From contig CM046876.1 of NCBI GenBank assembly GCA_025667525.1, positions 25,569,224 through 25,633,223 on the forward strand: a DNA stretch of 64,000 nucleotides, written 5' to 3'. The position numbers and the translations under genes are program-made. The notes under the pieces were generated by a model, which worked only from the letters and a program-made list of their open reading frames with translations, made no database searches and had not been told where the DNA came from. The number at the start of each line of letters is the position of its first letter. Position 1 is the first letter of the stretch. The DNA comes from Glebionis coronaria. Taxonomy: Eukaryota; Streptophyta; Magnoliopsida; Asterales; Asteraceae. Shown piece after piece: positions 12,744-25,237 of the stretch.

Positions 12744-12760
12744 TGGTATCAGAGCCAAGG
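12744..12760 (+). promoter_or_regulatory. Primer binding site, initiator tRNA-Met
   Basis: TGGTATCAGAGCCAAGG starts four bases after the 5' LTR. It is the complement of the plant initiator tRNA-Met 3' end, the usual primer of Ty3/gypsy and many copia elements. Confidence 0.9.
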
Positions 12761-13966
12761 CTTCGACCTGTAGGCTCTAAAACTCGACCTGTGACTTGTG
12801 GGTAATCACCAGGAGCTTCCTAAGCCAACGTTGTTATTCGACGTATTTATGTTTTCAGCGTATTATTTTTTAACCATGATGTTTTCAGCACCTTGAGGTT
12901 TTAACCTTGATGTTTTCATCGATATTGTTTTACTAATATGGATGGACAACCGTCATTCATATTTAGTTATGTGTCATTGTTTCATGCATAATGTTCCTCG
13001 TGAACTGTGGCTATGTGGACTGAACCCCAGTAGTTCATAATTAGTCGCATAAATTTTTTTTTCTGATAAGTTTTGACATATGAGTTTCATTTATTTATGT
13101 TTCATGTATCATTGTTGCAGGGATTATGACTAAGTAATGGTTGGTACAGGACTGACCCTATTTAATCGCATGTGCTTTTATCGAAACATTTAATTTTGGG
13201 ACCGACCCATAGGCGTCCCCTCGCCATGTCTTTTGTTTTGGGACCGACTCATAGGCGTCCCCTCGCACATATAAAGGTTTTTATAAACTACATTACGCAT
13301 TTATGCACTGTTTTTCATGCATAAAATTTTTCTCATGATTTAAATTGGCATAAATTTTTTTCATGTCCCCTCATAAGTTATTATGTTTTTATGTCAAGTA
13401 TGTTTTCATACTATCATGGTTAACTTCAGTTTCATGCTGATTATGTTATACACTTCTTCGTGATAGATGGTTTCATGTTTCTTCATGATAATTCCGTCTT
13501 CATGTTGATTATCGTTTTACGCCTCTTTTGTTAATTACGTTGTCCTGCATGACATTGTTGGTGTTCATTAAATTCTGCTTTCATGATAGTCATGGTTGGT
13601 TTTCATTGATCATGCTGTCAGGCAAATCATCGTTGAATTTTGTGTAACCACACTTTAACGTTTCCGTTACAACCAGAATGATGTCTATGCTAATAATGCC
13701 AGGTTATCATGATGGTTTTCCTAACCGTTTAACTGATATACTTTCCTTAAATCATGACAAATGATCGACCCCATACCGATCATTTCATGTGCATTCCACG
13801 TGTACTCCACGTACCGTATTTCATGTGTATTACACGTACCTTAATCCATGTGTATTCCACTGGCAATACTTCACGAGTATTCGCTCGTCTATTCTGAATC
13901 ACCTCAGGCGTATTTTCTGTTGCTGATATTCTGATGCCGCTCATAACTTGGAGATGTTACTAAAGG

Positions 13967-14341
13967 TTGATGTTGTTGACGTTCGGAGATGCTACGAGAC
14001 GCGGATGTTATTCACAACCTGGAGATCCTACTAGACGAAGACAAAGGCGTCGGAGCAAAGCAATTAGACGAGAAGATGATTCACCATCAGACGATTCCCA
14101 TCAATCATGGTCCCTAATTCTTAGTTACATGTCGCACGTCATTCGGCTGTCATTTCAGCCATATGAGTGCAACCGGTACCAGCCGGCCACTCAGCTGAAT
14201 AGTTACATGAATCACAGTCATGAGAATGACCATCATGGAACTGACAGACAGGACGATAGTAACCACTACTATGACAACAACTATCCTAGAAATCGCAACC
14301 GAAACTCTGGCCACGGACGTGGTCAGAAATACAAGGATTAG
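13967..14341 (+). pseudogene. Degraded gag-like region
   Basis: A 124-codon frame rich in Asn, Arg, His, Asp and Gln near its end (SHENDHHGTDRQDDSNHY), like the low-complexity stretch that precedes zinc knuckles in gypsy gag. No CCHC knuckle follows before the stop. The assignment rests on position between primer binding site and reverse-transcriptase remnant, and on composition. Confidence 0.45.
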
Positions 14342-14404
14342 TAGTCCAACCGATCCGCCAATTCTGGCATAATAACCTTATATTGTGGTTATGTTTGTTT
14401 CACA

Positions 14405-14640
14405 TCTCGAGACACATGTCAAGACATCAGTCAAGACACACGTCTCACATATACTTTCTGAAGACACATGTCGAGACATCAGTCAAGACACATGTCTCAC
14501 GTATACTTTCTGAAAACACATGTCAAGACATCAGTCAAGACACATGTCTCACGTATACCTCCTGAAGACACATGTCAAGGCACCAGTCAAGACATATGTC
14601 ATGCTTATAGTTCCAAGAAACGAGTCAAGACACATGACTC
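14405..14640 (+). repeat. ~52-bp tandem repeats, about 4 copies
   Basis: Four consecutive units containing AGACACATGTC, AGACATCAGTCAAGACA and CTCACGTATAC, with scattered substitutions. The array lies inside the decayed interior of the nested gypsy element. The overlapping short frames here are repeat artefacts. Confidence 0.85.
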
Positions 14641-15206
14641 ACGTCCAACTATGGAACATTTCTAAGAAATTCAGGGTACCCTCCAAGGGTATATCCATTT
14701 TGATGTGCCATGTATTAATCAAGCCACAAGAATTTCAATACCGTTATCGGCGCATCAGTGAGAACTGTCACGTTGCCGATGTCACTTTCAACTCTTTCAC
14801 CATAGTTCATATATTCATGACCATGAAGGACGCCTTTCGTATTCCCACGCATACGAAGGTTTTCCTTCAGGTTAATGACAAGATCCAAGCTGCAAACGCA
14901 TTTCCTCGGACAGACACGAGATGAATTTTATTCTAGTTATGGACTATGAACAGCACACCATGCTATGATTCATAATTATGTACAATAATGTTCAGGCCCC
15001 TGAATACATTCAGCTTGATTTTTCCATCAGGAAAATCGGTACAAATTATCTAGGCTTACAAACATGTGCGTTGTTAGCCATGGTCGCTAAAATTTTCTAG
15101 CTGTCAGTAAGATACGACTACTTAAGTCCTTTTACGCATAACCAGTTGATTATTCCAAAATCTTCCCAGATATTCCAGAAGAACCTTCAAGAAGAAGAAC
15201 GGTACC

Positions 15207-15416
15207 ATGAGATTATGTGTCGACTACCGTCGGATTAAACAAATCACCATTCATGACAGTTATTCTCCTCCACATATTGGCGACATGTCCAATCAACCGT
15301 ATAGTGTTAATCACTTTTCCAAGATCGAACTCATGATCATGCTGCCAACAGTGACGAGTGAAAAAGCAGGACATGTCCATGACTGCTATTCGTACACGAC
15401 TCGGTCATGCTAGATT
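15207..15416 (+). pseudogene. Reverse transcriptase remnant (Ty3/gypsy)
   Basis: The translation begins MRLCVDYRRIKQITIHDSYS, and a few residues on keeps an IGDM and an FSKIEL block. These match the start of the gypsy reverse-transcriptase fingers domain, whose usual form can be seen in the better copy at 55934-56060 ([20 protein letters not shown]...IDDLFDQ...YSKIDL). The frame degenerates after about 40 residues and the catalytic DD motif is absent. This fixes orientation (+) and superfamily for the element. Confidence 0.8.
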
Positions 15417-15419
15417 TAT

Positions 15420-17016
15420 GATTTTGAATTAGTCACATCAATGCTCCAACGGCATTATAAGAATGAGTTTCCATGAACTCATAGCAAATTCATCAGTGTT
15501 TTCATTGAGGATAACCTGATTTCCTCTAAGTTTAGAGAAGAACAGGAAGACCATATCTGCACTATGTTGCAAATTCTATGACAAGAGAAATTTTACCCTG
15601 GCAAATTTTCCAATATCAATTCTGTTTGATCACAGTGACACGCTGAATCACATGGGTTTCTACAGTTAATCTTACCATGACTCAGCTTATGCGTAAAGGA
15701 GAGAACCCTACACTACATTAGGTGTTCTAGGAAATCCTACGCTAGGAGAAGTCTAGATTCAGAGACTCAGAGTTTCGCAAACTCTTATGTATCAAGTTCT
15801 ATGAAGCAAGATACAGTTACGTTCATATCTAGGTACCTGACATACCAACAGGTTAAGATAGGACACCAACAAACTGGGATGTTTTCATCATCTGAAATTG
15901 TGATTTGAAATGGGACAAAATCTCCACGGATTTTGGCTACCAGTTTAACGCAAACTCCGAAGAAGCATGATGCTATCTGGTTTATTGCAAACGGTTTGAT
16001 CAAGTCTGTAGAATCCTTACATCCACAAGGATTTCAGATGCAACAGATTGATCGGACATGTTCCAGCCAAGGCTCATCCGATCACATGGCAAATCCTCAG
16101 TTATCAGGTCAGACAAATATTCATAATTATGCTCCTTAGTTACTTCACGTCCTTGTTCTAATTCCACGCCTTGCTTTCGCGCTCGCGTTCATGACACTAT
16201 TCACGTTCATGATCGTATTTTGGTTTTCGATTTTACGTTCATTTCTTTTATCATTATGGGTAGTTTGCAAGAACTTGAGAGACCAGACCCAAGTTTAGTA
16301 TAACTCCCTATCCTCAGATAGATATTTCTCGTCATAATCTATGTCTCACCTTCTAGCGTTTGTCGTTACCGCCATTATATTCTATGATCACGATTTCACA
16401 TGTCATGTTCATTCCACGTTCCTCATATCAAGATCAAGATATGTTACACATATCATGGATCACGATATGCTTACTCATACTACACTCGCCATATCTCCAG
16501 GTAGCACGTTCAAAATTTTTCACGTATCACGTTCAAAATTTTTCACGTACTACGTTTCTTTATGTCTCGCGCATCGTTTCTAATTACCTGTTAAGTTAGA
16601 TTGTCTTGCATAGTAACGTTTAAGTTACCCTTGCACGTTAACTCTTATTTTCCTCGATCGAATTTAGGGGATCTACCTTCCGTAGATAACCAAGAATTTC
16701 TTCGGATTCCAAGTCAAGGTTAGGAGGACCAAGATTTATCTTTAGTGTCAAGATCTTCTGAAGGAACCGTTACAAGAGTGAGGACACTTGGAAGCGGACA
16801 AGTTCATCCGAACTTCTTATCCGTTTTTCACTTATCAATTAGATATGTCCTTTCAGTCACGTCACGTTTCATGTCCTTTCAAGACATGTCACGTTCCGCG
16901 TTCCTTCTGCCAGGTCACCTGTACGTTCATTTACCTTACATACCCTCTCAGTTTGATTCGGGTATGTTTCTCCTTCAGTTACGTTATCTATAATTCGGGG
17001 ACGAATTATTCTTTTT
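15420..17016 (+). other. Decayed interior of nested gypsy, no frame
   Basis: No recognisable domain. The tail 16994-17016 (ATTCGGGGACGAATTATTC followed by TTTT) is the conserved stretch found just before the polypurine tract of many plant chromodomain gypsy elements. Confidence 0.5.
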
Positions 17017-17029
17017 AGAGGGGAAGAGT
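17017..17029 (+). promoter_or_regulatory. Polypurine tract
   Basis: AGAGGGGAAGAGT sits directly before the 3' LTR start TGTAAAACCC at 17030. It is the plus-strand priming site of the element. Confidence 0.85.
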
Positions 17030-20011
17030 TGTAAAACCCGCATGCTTTTACCATGAATAGTACCCTTAAGATCGTACGTACTAGATTAAAACTTTCTTAA
17101 TATAGCATGATTACGATTGCGTGTTAGGATTTTACGTATTACGTACGTGTTAGAACACGATAAGTATTTACTACGCACGATCACGTAATAATTATTTGAC
17201 GATAATTAACCACGAGCATGCAATCATGAAATCATGAACGTAATTAAAACACGAACTATTATTAATTACGTATATATATTTATTACGAGCGTAATTAAAT
17301 ATATTAGATCACGATATTTACGTAACGAGAACACTTAAAACGCGAACACAAATAATCACGAACGTGTAACTTATTAATTAGACACGAAAAACATTCGGGT
17401 TACCCCTTGTGGGCCCCATTACCACGAAATTAAGGAGGGAGGATGGGCTTAGCCCATCAAAATTTTACTAAAAGGGTTTAAGGGATTTTTCACTACTCAT
17501 TTAATCTTTACAGAAGATTTTTAAGAAAACCTAAAAACCCTCCTTCTCCTTCTCCTTTGTGCCGCCACCCTACAACCACCATAGAAGATGATTTGTGATC
17601 TTGGATCTGTAAGTTTTAGTGATTGATCGTGTTGGTTCTTCGTCCTTTTGATCCACGAATTCGGTAAAACCTTTTTAAACCTTTTCTTTTGATTTAATCT
17701 TTTTATAAATCAAGAACATGAGATGTTTTTTACAAAAACATAATAATTAAACATAGATCTAACATGTTTTGGTGTTAAATAAAATCAAAAGGGTGTTTTA
17801 AGGGGTGTTTTGTTTTGGCCGCAGGCTGCACCGAACCCGAATGGGTTTCGGTTTGCCAAGCCGACCACCACCAAGACCGTATGGTCTTGGTTGGTGCGTG
17901 TGGGTCCCACGACAGCAGTAAAACATGGGATACCCCGAGTTGGTTCGGGGTACGGTGTCGATTTCATGTCCGGTTCATGCTTTTTAGTCTAGATCCGGTT
18001 CATGGTGTATGTTACTTTTTTTTATGTTTATGATCTTATGTTAAAATTAAATTAATAAAATGATGTGATAATTTAATAACATGACTTAGGTTATTTAATT
18101 ATTAATGATCATGAAATTATTTTAACCTAAGTATTTATATATTTAAGACTTATAATTAATTAATTATTTAAAAAACCATGGATATAATTAAATAATTAAC
18201 ATGACTTAGGTTATATTATTAATATATAATAATACATATTTTAACCTAAGTATTTAACTTATCTAATTAAAAACATGTTATACTTTAATTAAATATTTTA
18301 ACCTATAGTTTAATTAAATTACATGAAATAATTATTAAACTATACATTATATCATATGACTTAGAAAATAATCATGAAAACACTTAGGCTTATATACTTA
18401 GATTATTTAACCAACTTATTTCTAATTTTGGAAACTTTCTATTTTTAGAAACTTAATTAAATAAGGCAGCTAATCTATTTATGGAAACCTTCTATTTTTA
18501 GAAACTTATTTATTTCAGGCAGCTAATCTATTTATGGAAACTTATTTAATTAAGGCAGCTGATCTATTTTTGGAAACTTTCTATTTTTAGAAACTTATAT
18601 ATTTTAAGCAGTAATTCTATTTTTGGAAACTTTCTATTTTTGGAAACTTTCTATTTTTGAAAACTTTCTATTTTTGGTAACTTTCTATTTTTGGAAACTT
18701 TCTATTTTTGGAAACTTTCTATTTTTGGAAACTTTCTATTTTTGGAAACATTCTATTTTAGAAAACCTGCTATTTTTGGAAAGTTACTTATTACTACATA
18801 GTAAGTATAATAACCCATGAAATATCAGAAATACTTAATCAGAATAAACAGAATATAAGATAAAACAAAGTTTAAGGCTTTAAAACAGTAAAACATGGTA
18901 AGAACACATAAAATAAGCTAAGACATGACATAAAACCAGCTACCTATTTAGTAAGCAGATACTTATTCATGTACGTATTTATGTAGCACTAGTGATTCGG
19001 AAGTAGGATTCCTCGCAGTTCATATTCTTCGTTCACTGGACATAAGGTATGGATTCCCGTCCTTTCAGTATGGACATTCTTTCCTTATTAGGATTCCCCG
19101 TATGCAGCCAACTGTTTTCCCGTAGTATAAGTTACGTGTTTGATTGCTTATGTTTAATTAAGAATACCTATAGCCATATACATGCATGACCAGTTTCACC
19201 TAGTTATGGAGGTACCATAACCATAACATTAGAGGCACTGATGTTATGACTTCACCACGGCGGAGTGATTGCTCGTGGCGTCCCTTCAGCTTTTGGCCAT
19301 TTATATTATATTTATCATGTGGGGCGTATGGATGCATCCTAGTTACATGTTTTTATTCAGGATTTCATGGTGAATGTGGTGTGTGCCTTGCATCCTTCAC
19401 AAGGAGCTGATCCCTCCTACCCATAACCAGTATATTAAATTAGAGGCAGCTCCTCTAATTTGCATGATGAGGTCACCCCTCCAAGTATTCATGCACGGTG
19501 GATTTTCATGACCTATATTGGCTAATGGTAAAATACGTTAAACAGTTTTCATAAGATAAACATAAGGCTTTTCAAACTATAAAACCAGTTTTATGAACAT
19601 GTTCCAGGTTTTCCAGGACTTATACATTTCCGCTGCTATTACGTCTCTATTTATGTTTTAGTCACTTATACTATGTCTATATCCGTGCACTGAGCGTTTT
19701 GCTCAGCCGTTATTTTCCTTTCCATGTCCCAAAACGGCAGGTACCCAAGGACGGACTCGAGCATTTGGAGGACGTGCATAGGATGGAAGCTGATAAAGAC
19801 TTCTTTTCCTTTTTGCCTTCATACATTTATGCTTGTTTAGTCTTTCATTCATTTCTTTTGCTTTATTATGTTTTGGGCTTATGTTTGGGAACCGATGTTT
19901 GATTCCGGTTATCCCTATGCTCATGTAATGTTTTAGACATTTATCCTTGTATGCTTTGATGACACGCCATAATTACGCGTGACATTCCATTTATCAAAAT
20001 GGGGTGTTACA
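17030..20011 (+). repeat. 3' LTR of nested gypsy element
   Basis: 2,982 bp, the partner of 9786-12739. It has an extra 45 bp containing GGGCTTAGCCCATCAAAATT at about 17423-17467, flanked by short TAC/TTAC repeats that suggest deletion from the 5' LTR by slippage. It ends GGGGTGTTACA followed by ACCGC. Confidence 0.93.
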
Positions 20012-22068
20012 ACCGCTGCCTCCCGTGCCACTCCTGCTAGCACCACCCGATAGGAATACTGAGAACGCATCGGCAAACCTAAAGTCAATTCTCATAAATT
20101 CAAACACTTGAGACACTTGTTCCAATCGTGGGTCGATGGCAGGGGGAGGAATATATCGAGCAGTCCTTCTCGGCACTATCTGACCGACACCAGGCATGTG
20201 GCCTCGCTGCTTTCCGCCTCTGACGATACGGTTGATCTCGTCGTCCGTATGTTTGCCTTCAGCCTTCATCGCAAGCATCTCCTCCTAATGAAGTGACAAA
20301 AACAAACCACAGTTAGTATATTATTTATTAGTCGGGTTGGTACATTATTTATCGGCAGGGAATAGTAAAAAACCAAGGTATAACCAACAAAAAATTAATT
20401 AATTAATTTAAAAAAAAATACTTACATATATAACGCGGTCCGCATCGCAAGGAAAATTCCCATCCTGGTCGGTGTGCGTAATGAAGAATTGGTCAATGAC
20501 AGTCAGGGGTGGCACATCAGCTTGAATTGCAGCTTGGGTCTGTACATACATAGACACGCATATATAGAATGAAGCAAATTTAAAACAAAAAATCACAACA
20601 CCAAAACATATAATCAAAGACATATATGTATGTAAATTAATTATAGAATTTCTCACCACTTTGTCTCTAAGGAGTGCTAACGATCGAGATCCCTGCCGAC
20701 TCGGTCTCTTCTGCTTAGACCGATTTTGGGAGTTCGTCAGGCATCTTTTCTCGTAATCCGGATTACTCCAAAGTGCGATTTGTTTTTCCCAGTCCTCGGA
20801 AGTAATTTCCTGAGGACGCTCGCTGCGGACTCTGCCGATGTCTACCGTGTCGGTATCGATGTCTCTGCGCCAATGCTTCGTCTTCAACGTATTTTTTCGA
20901 GAATTGTAACTCTTTTGAAGCATGTGATTGATGCCGCCACGTATACCCCTCCATGTATCGGGATCACTCTTGTGTGGTGTCAAATTAAACTTCGACTGCA
21001 TTCATATACAACAAATAAAACAAACACAGAGTTAGAGTTAGAGATATAATTTATACATTATTTTGTTTATTTATTTAAATTTGTAATAAAAACAACTTAT
21101 CCTGATAAGCATAAGCTTTTTGAAAACAGCTTGTTCTGATAAGCTTATCAGGACAAGCTGTTTGAAAACAGCTTATCCTGATAAGCTTATCAGAACAAGC
21201 TGTTTGAAAACAGCTTATCCTGATAAGCATATCAGAACAAGTTGTTTTCTCACAGCTTGTTCTGGTAAGCTTATCAAGATAAGATGTATTCAAACAGCTT
21301 GTTCTGATAAGCTTATCAGGATAAGCTGTTTGAAAACAGCTTATCTGAAAAAGCTTATTACCTTATTCTCATCAAATATATATTTATTTAAAAAATATAT
21401 TTATTTAAAATCTTTTATATTTATTTAAATTTTTTATATTTATTTAAAAAAAATTATATGATATAAATAAATACGTAGTAAGATACAATTTTTATATTTA
21501 TTTAAATTTGTTATTTATTTATATGATATAAATAAATAAACAAATTTATTTAAATATACACCATTAAATAAATAAACACAATAATATTATGAACAAAAAA
21601 ATGATAACTGACCACTATGTTCGCCCAAACCATCGACGTGATCTCATCAGGGACATCATTCCAACTTGGGTAGTACAGTGGCACAAGCCTCCTGATACAA
21701 TCCCCGACGTAATTAGCTAGATGTTGAGCATGCGTGCCGCGAGGCCGGAAAGAGACTTCTTCAAAATCTATCGGGACAGCGCCATGTTCTTCAACTTCGT
21801 CCAACAAATCGAGACATCGGGTAATGCCTCGATTCTTTCTACCGGCCTCTCTGCCGCCCAAATTTTCTTTTCTTTTTCCTTTGCCTGCAAAAATCAAGTG
21901 AGTGACAAAGTCATAAAAATTCAAGGCAAGCGACATATATATGCACCAAATTTATGAATGTGTTACAATAATCCAAATATTGTTACCTTTATTTCTGAAT
22001 ACGACGAAACAACCACTGCGGATGTTTGGTGTAGGAGGTCCGTGTGATCGTGCAACATCTGCTGACAT
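20012..22068 (-). pseudogene. TNPA-like gene (plant En/Spm-type Transposase_24 family), split by retrotransposon
   Basis: Minus-strand gene with GT-AG introns. Exons: 22068-21987, 21884-21613, 20995-20657, 20539-20426, 20284-20012, resuming at 9780-9667. Summed length is 1,194 nt, 398 codons with stop and no internal stop, and all junction phases agree. Family features: a segment (CLDLLDEVEEHG) before an N-terminal domain ending in VWANIV, the KQKRPSRQGSRSLALLRDK block, the THTDQDGNF block, and the conserved EINRIVRGGKQRGHMPGVG near the C-terminus. In En/Spm the TNPA protein binds subterminal repeats and assists excision. The start is uncertain: ATG at 22066-22068 directly follows an acceptor-like TTGTACAG, so an upstream exon may exist. 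The only visible lesion is the LTR element in the last exon. Confidence 0.85.
21097..21350. repeat. Array of long near-palindromes in TNPA intron
   Basis: Four to five linked near-palindromes centred on AAGCTT, with arms of the CAGCTTATCCTGATAAGCTT type and their complement, joined by TTTGAAAACAGC. A related single fragment lies at 22167-22225 with the same trailing TTATTCTCATCAAATA. The array falls in the intron between the second and third listed exons. It could fold into strong hairpins; it may be a small inserted palindromic element. Confidence 0.85.
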
Positions 22069-22274
22069 CTGTACAAGTACAATTAGCATAACATAGACAA
22101 ATTCATGAACAAAATTATATAAGCATGCACAAATCCAAATACAACACATCCAAATAAATATACACATTTATCAGGATAACCTGTTTGAAATCAGCTTATC
22201 CAAAAAAGCTTATTATAATTTATTCTCATCAAATAGGTAACATAAGGAGTGTTTGGATTTACGTTTAACAAAAA

Positions 22275-23180
22275 TTAACAAGTTTAAACATCCCGGACGA
22301 CATGTCGCCGGGGAATCTAAAAAAAAGTAAAAAAAATATGTATTATCAATTACAATTAAAAATTAAAAAAAAACATACCGTTAAAGAGTCATCGGGTCTC
22401 GGATGTGGTCGGGGCGCGGCTGTGGTCGGGGCTCGGCTGCGGTCGGGTCTCGGCTGTGGTCAGGCTCGTCTACGGTCGGGACTCGGCTGTGGTGACCGGA
22501 TATGTGAAAACAAAACCAAATATACTATCAATTATAAAATAAGTTATATAAAAAAATCAATTACAATATAAATTAAAAAAAATTATATAAAAAAAACCTT
22601 AAACTATCAATTACAATATAAATTATATAAAAAACCTTAATAGAGGACGAAGATGGAGTGGTGGTGGTGCCGGTGAATGTAGATGGCGGTGGTGGTGTTG
22701 CTGGCGGATGGAGATGGCGGGGTAGTGCACGTGTGCAGGTGTGGAGAAGAGTGGTGGTGAGTGGTGGTGGTGATGATAATGATGGTGGTGATGATAAAGA
22801 TGGTGGTGATACAAGGTGGTGATAGCAGGTGGTGATGGTGGTGATAGCTGCTGCGTGGGTTTTATTTTTGAGGATAAGAAAAACTGTTATGAGAAAAGTG
22901 AGGATCTGATCAAAAAAGGTCCATTTTTCTCCGGCGACAATCCCTGGCGACATGTCGCCAGCGATACTTTCTACTTTTGTCGTTTAGCCAAAAGCGCGCG
23001 TGATTGAAATTTTTTGGAGGGGGGTGACCAAGTTTCCCTGGCGACATGTCGCCAGGGATACGTTTGACTTTTCAATGCATATATACGTACCTAATTTCTT
23101 TTGTCGTTTCTCCCAAACATTCCCTGGCGACATGTCTCCAGGGAAACTATCCCTCGTGACACATCGCCAGGGATAGTTGC
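22275..23180. repeat. CACTA right subterminal palindromes, inner block
   Basis: Copies of the palindromic motif at about 22286, 22940, 23034, 23118 and 23150. Between them are a GC-rich direct repeat (22390-22495, unit around GCTGTGGTCGGG) and a trinucleotide-rich tract (22640-22850, GGTGGTGAT type). Both are in the zone where the 5' part of the minus-strand TNPA-like gene and its promoter should lie. I could not define an upstream exon reliably. Confidence 0.75.
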
Positions 23181-23189
23181 AAATGTCGC

Positions 23190-23418
23190 AGGGGATAATT
23201 TTTGTCAAAATAAAATTTATTATTACTTATATATTATTATAATTAGTAATAAAATAATAATAACTATTATTATTATTTATAAAATAATAATAATAATAAT
23301 AATTATTTATAAAATAATTATTATTATTTATAAAATAATAATATCATCCCAGTGAGTTTAATTTCTAAATTCATTCCGATTTAGTCCGTTTAGTTTCTCG
23401 ATTTATTCTAATTCGGTA
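23190..23418. other. AT-rich simple sequence
   Basis: Runs of AATAATAATAATTATTTAT type between the inner palindrome block and the minisatellite. No coding content. Confidence 0.6.
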
Positions 23419-25167
23419 ACCATTGAACATCTAACGTTTAACAAATGCATATGGACTCATCCATTTAACATCTAACATGTAACCAAGACAGGTCGAGTCG
23501 TCCATTGAAGATCTAACGTGTAACCAAGACATGCCGACTCATCCATTGAACATCTAACGTGTAACCAACAGACTCATTCATTGAACATCTAACGTGTAAC
23601 CAAGACATACCGACTCATCCATTGAACATCTAACGTGTAACCAAGACATGTCTACTCATCCATTGAACATCTAACGTGTAACCAACACATACCGACTCAT
23701 CCATTGAACATCTAACGTGTAACCAAGACATACCGACTCATCCATTGAACATCTAACGTTTAACAAATGCATAACGACCCATCAATTGAACATCTAACGT
23801 GTAACCAAGACATATCGGATCATCCATTGAACATCTAACGTTTAACAAATGCATACCGACTCATCCATTGAACATCTAACGTGTAACCAAGACATACCGA
23901 CTCATCAATTGAACATCTAACATTTAACCAACACATACCGACTCATCCATTGAACATCTAACGTGTAACCAAGACATACCGACTCATCCATTGAACATCT
24001 AACGTTTAACAAATGCATACCGACTCATCCATTGAACATCTAACGTGTAACCAACACATGCCGACTCATCCGTTGAACATCTAACGTTTAACAAATGCAT
24101 CCCGACTCATCCATTGAACATCTAACGTGTAACCAAGACATACCGACTCATCCATTGAACATCTAACGTTTAATAAATGCATACCGACTCATCCATTGAA
24201 CATCTAACGTGTAACCAAGACATACCGACTCATCCATTGAACATCTAACGTTTAACCAACACATACCGACTCATCCATTGAACATCTAACGTGTAACCAA
24301 GACATACCGACTCATCCATTGAACATCTAACGTTTAACAAATGCATACCGACTAATCCATTGAACATCTAACGTGTAACCAAGACATGCCGACTCATCCA
24401 TTGAACATCTAACGTTTAACCAACACATACCGACTCATCCATTGAACATCTAACGTGTAACCAAGACATGTCTACTCATCCATTGAACATCTAACGTGTA
24501 ACCAACACATACCGACTCATCCATTGAACATCTAACGTGTAACCAAGACACACCGACTAATCCATTGAACATCTAACGTTTAACAAATGCATACCGACTC
24601 AGCCATTGAACATCTAACGTGTAACCAAGACATGCCGACTAATCCATTGAACATCTAACGTGTAACCAACACATACTGACTCATCCATTGAACATCTAAC
24701 GTTTAACAAATGCATACCGACTAATGCATTGAACATCTAACGTTTAACAAATGCATACCAACTCATCCATTGAACATCTAACGTGTAACCAACACATACC
24801 GACTCATCCATTGAACATCTAACGTGTAACCAAGATATACCGACTAATCCATTGAACATCTAATACTTAACAAATGCATACCGAATCATCCATTGAACAT
24901 CTAACGTGTAACCAAGACATGCCGACTCATCCATTGAACATCTAACGTGTAACCAACACATACCGACTCATCCATTGAACATCTAACGTTTAACAAATGC
25001 ATACCGACTAACGCATTGAACATCTAACGTTTAACAAATGCATACCAACTCATCCACTGAACATCTAACATTTAACCAACACATACCGACTCCTCCATTG
25101 AACATCTAACGTTTAACAAATGAATACCGACTAATGCATTGAACATCTAACGTTTAACAAATGCATG
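23419..25167 (+). repeat. 41-bp minisatellite, about 42 units
   Basis: Tandem units share CATTGAACATCTAACGT and CCGACTCATC. Three main variants differ in the middle: GTGTAACCAAGACATACCGAC, GTTTAACAAATGCATACCGA and GTGTAACCAACACATACCGA. The variants recur in mixed order, with short runs of alternating types that suggest higher-order blocks. A few units are shortened (for example near 23570). It is not a CRISPR: there are no unique spacers and the host is a plant. The array fades out into GGTCAATTGAACATCTAAA at 25218. Confidence 0.95.
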
Positions 25168-25237
25168 AGGTTTCAGTATGCAACACTTGTCCAGCTGATG
25201 GATTTGATGGATGGGTGGTCAATTGAACATCTAAATA

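Larger units (their letters stand above)
9786..20011 (+). mobile_element. Nested Ty3/gypsy LTR retrotransposon, 10.2 kb, decayed interior
   Basis: Two long LTRs (9786-12739 and 17030-20011) begin TGTAAAACCCGC and end GGGGTGTTACA. They flank a 4.3 kb interior with a primer binding site at one end and a polypurine tract at the other. The 5-bp target duplication ACCGC is at 9781-9785 and 20012-20016. By eye the LTRs differ at only sparse positions plus a 45-bp segment present only in the 3' LTR (about 17423-17467). The interior keeps a fragment of gag-like and reverse-transcriptase coding sequence but no intact frame. Non-autonomous gypsy-type element. Confidence 0.93.

Noticed and set aside
20726..21049. 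Plus-strand 107-codon frame
   Set aside because: It lies opposite the third TNPA-like exon, whose frame, phases and family motifs are on the minus strand.
22573..22953. Minus-strand Pro/Ser/Thr/His-rich frame as TNPA first exon
   Set aside because: It is a translation of trinucleotide simple repeat and crosses a palindrome; no donor or phase links it to the next exon.
23419..25167. CRISPR array
   Set aside because: Units are contiguous 41-bp tandem repeats with shared variants and no unique spacers, inside a plant transposon.
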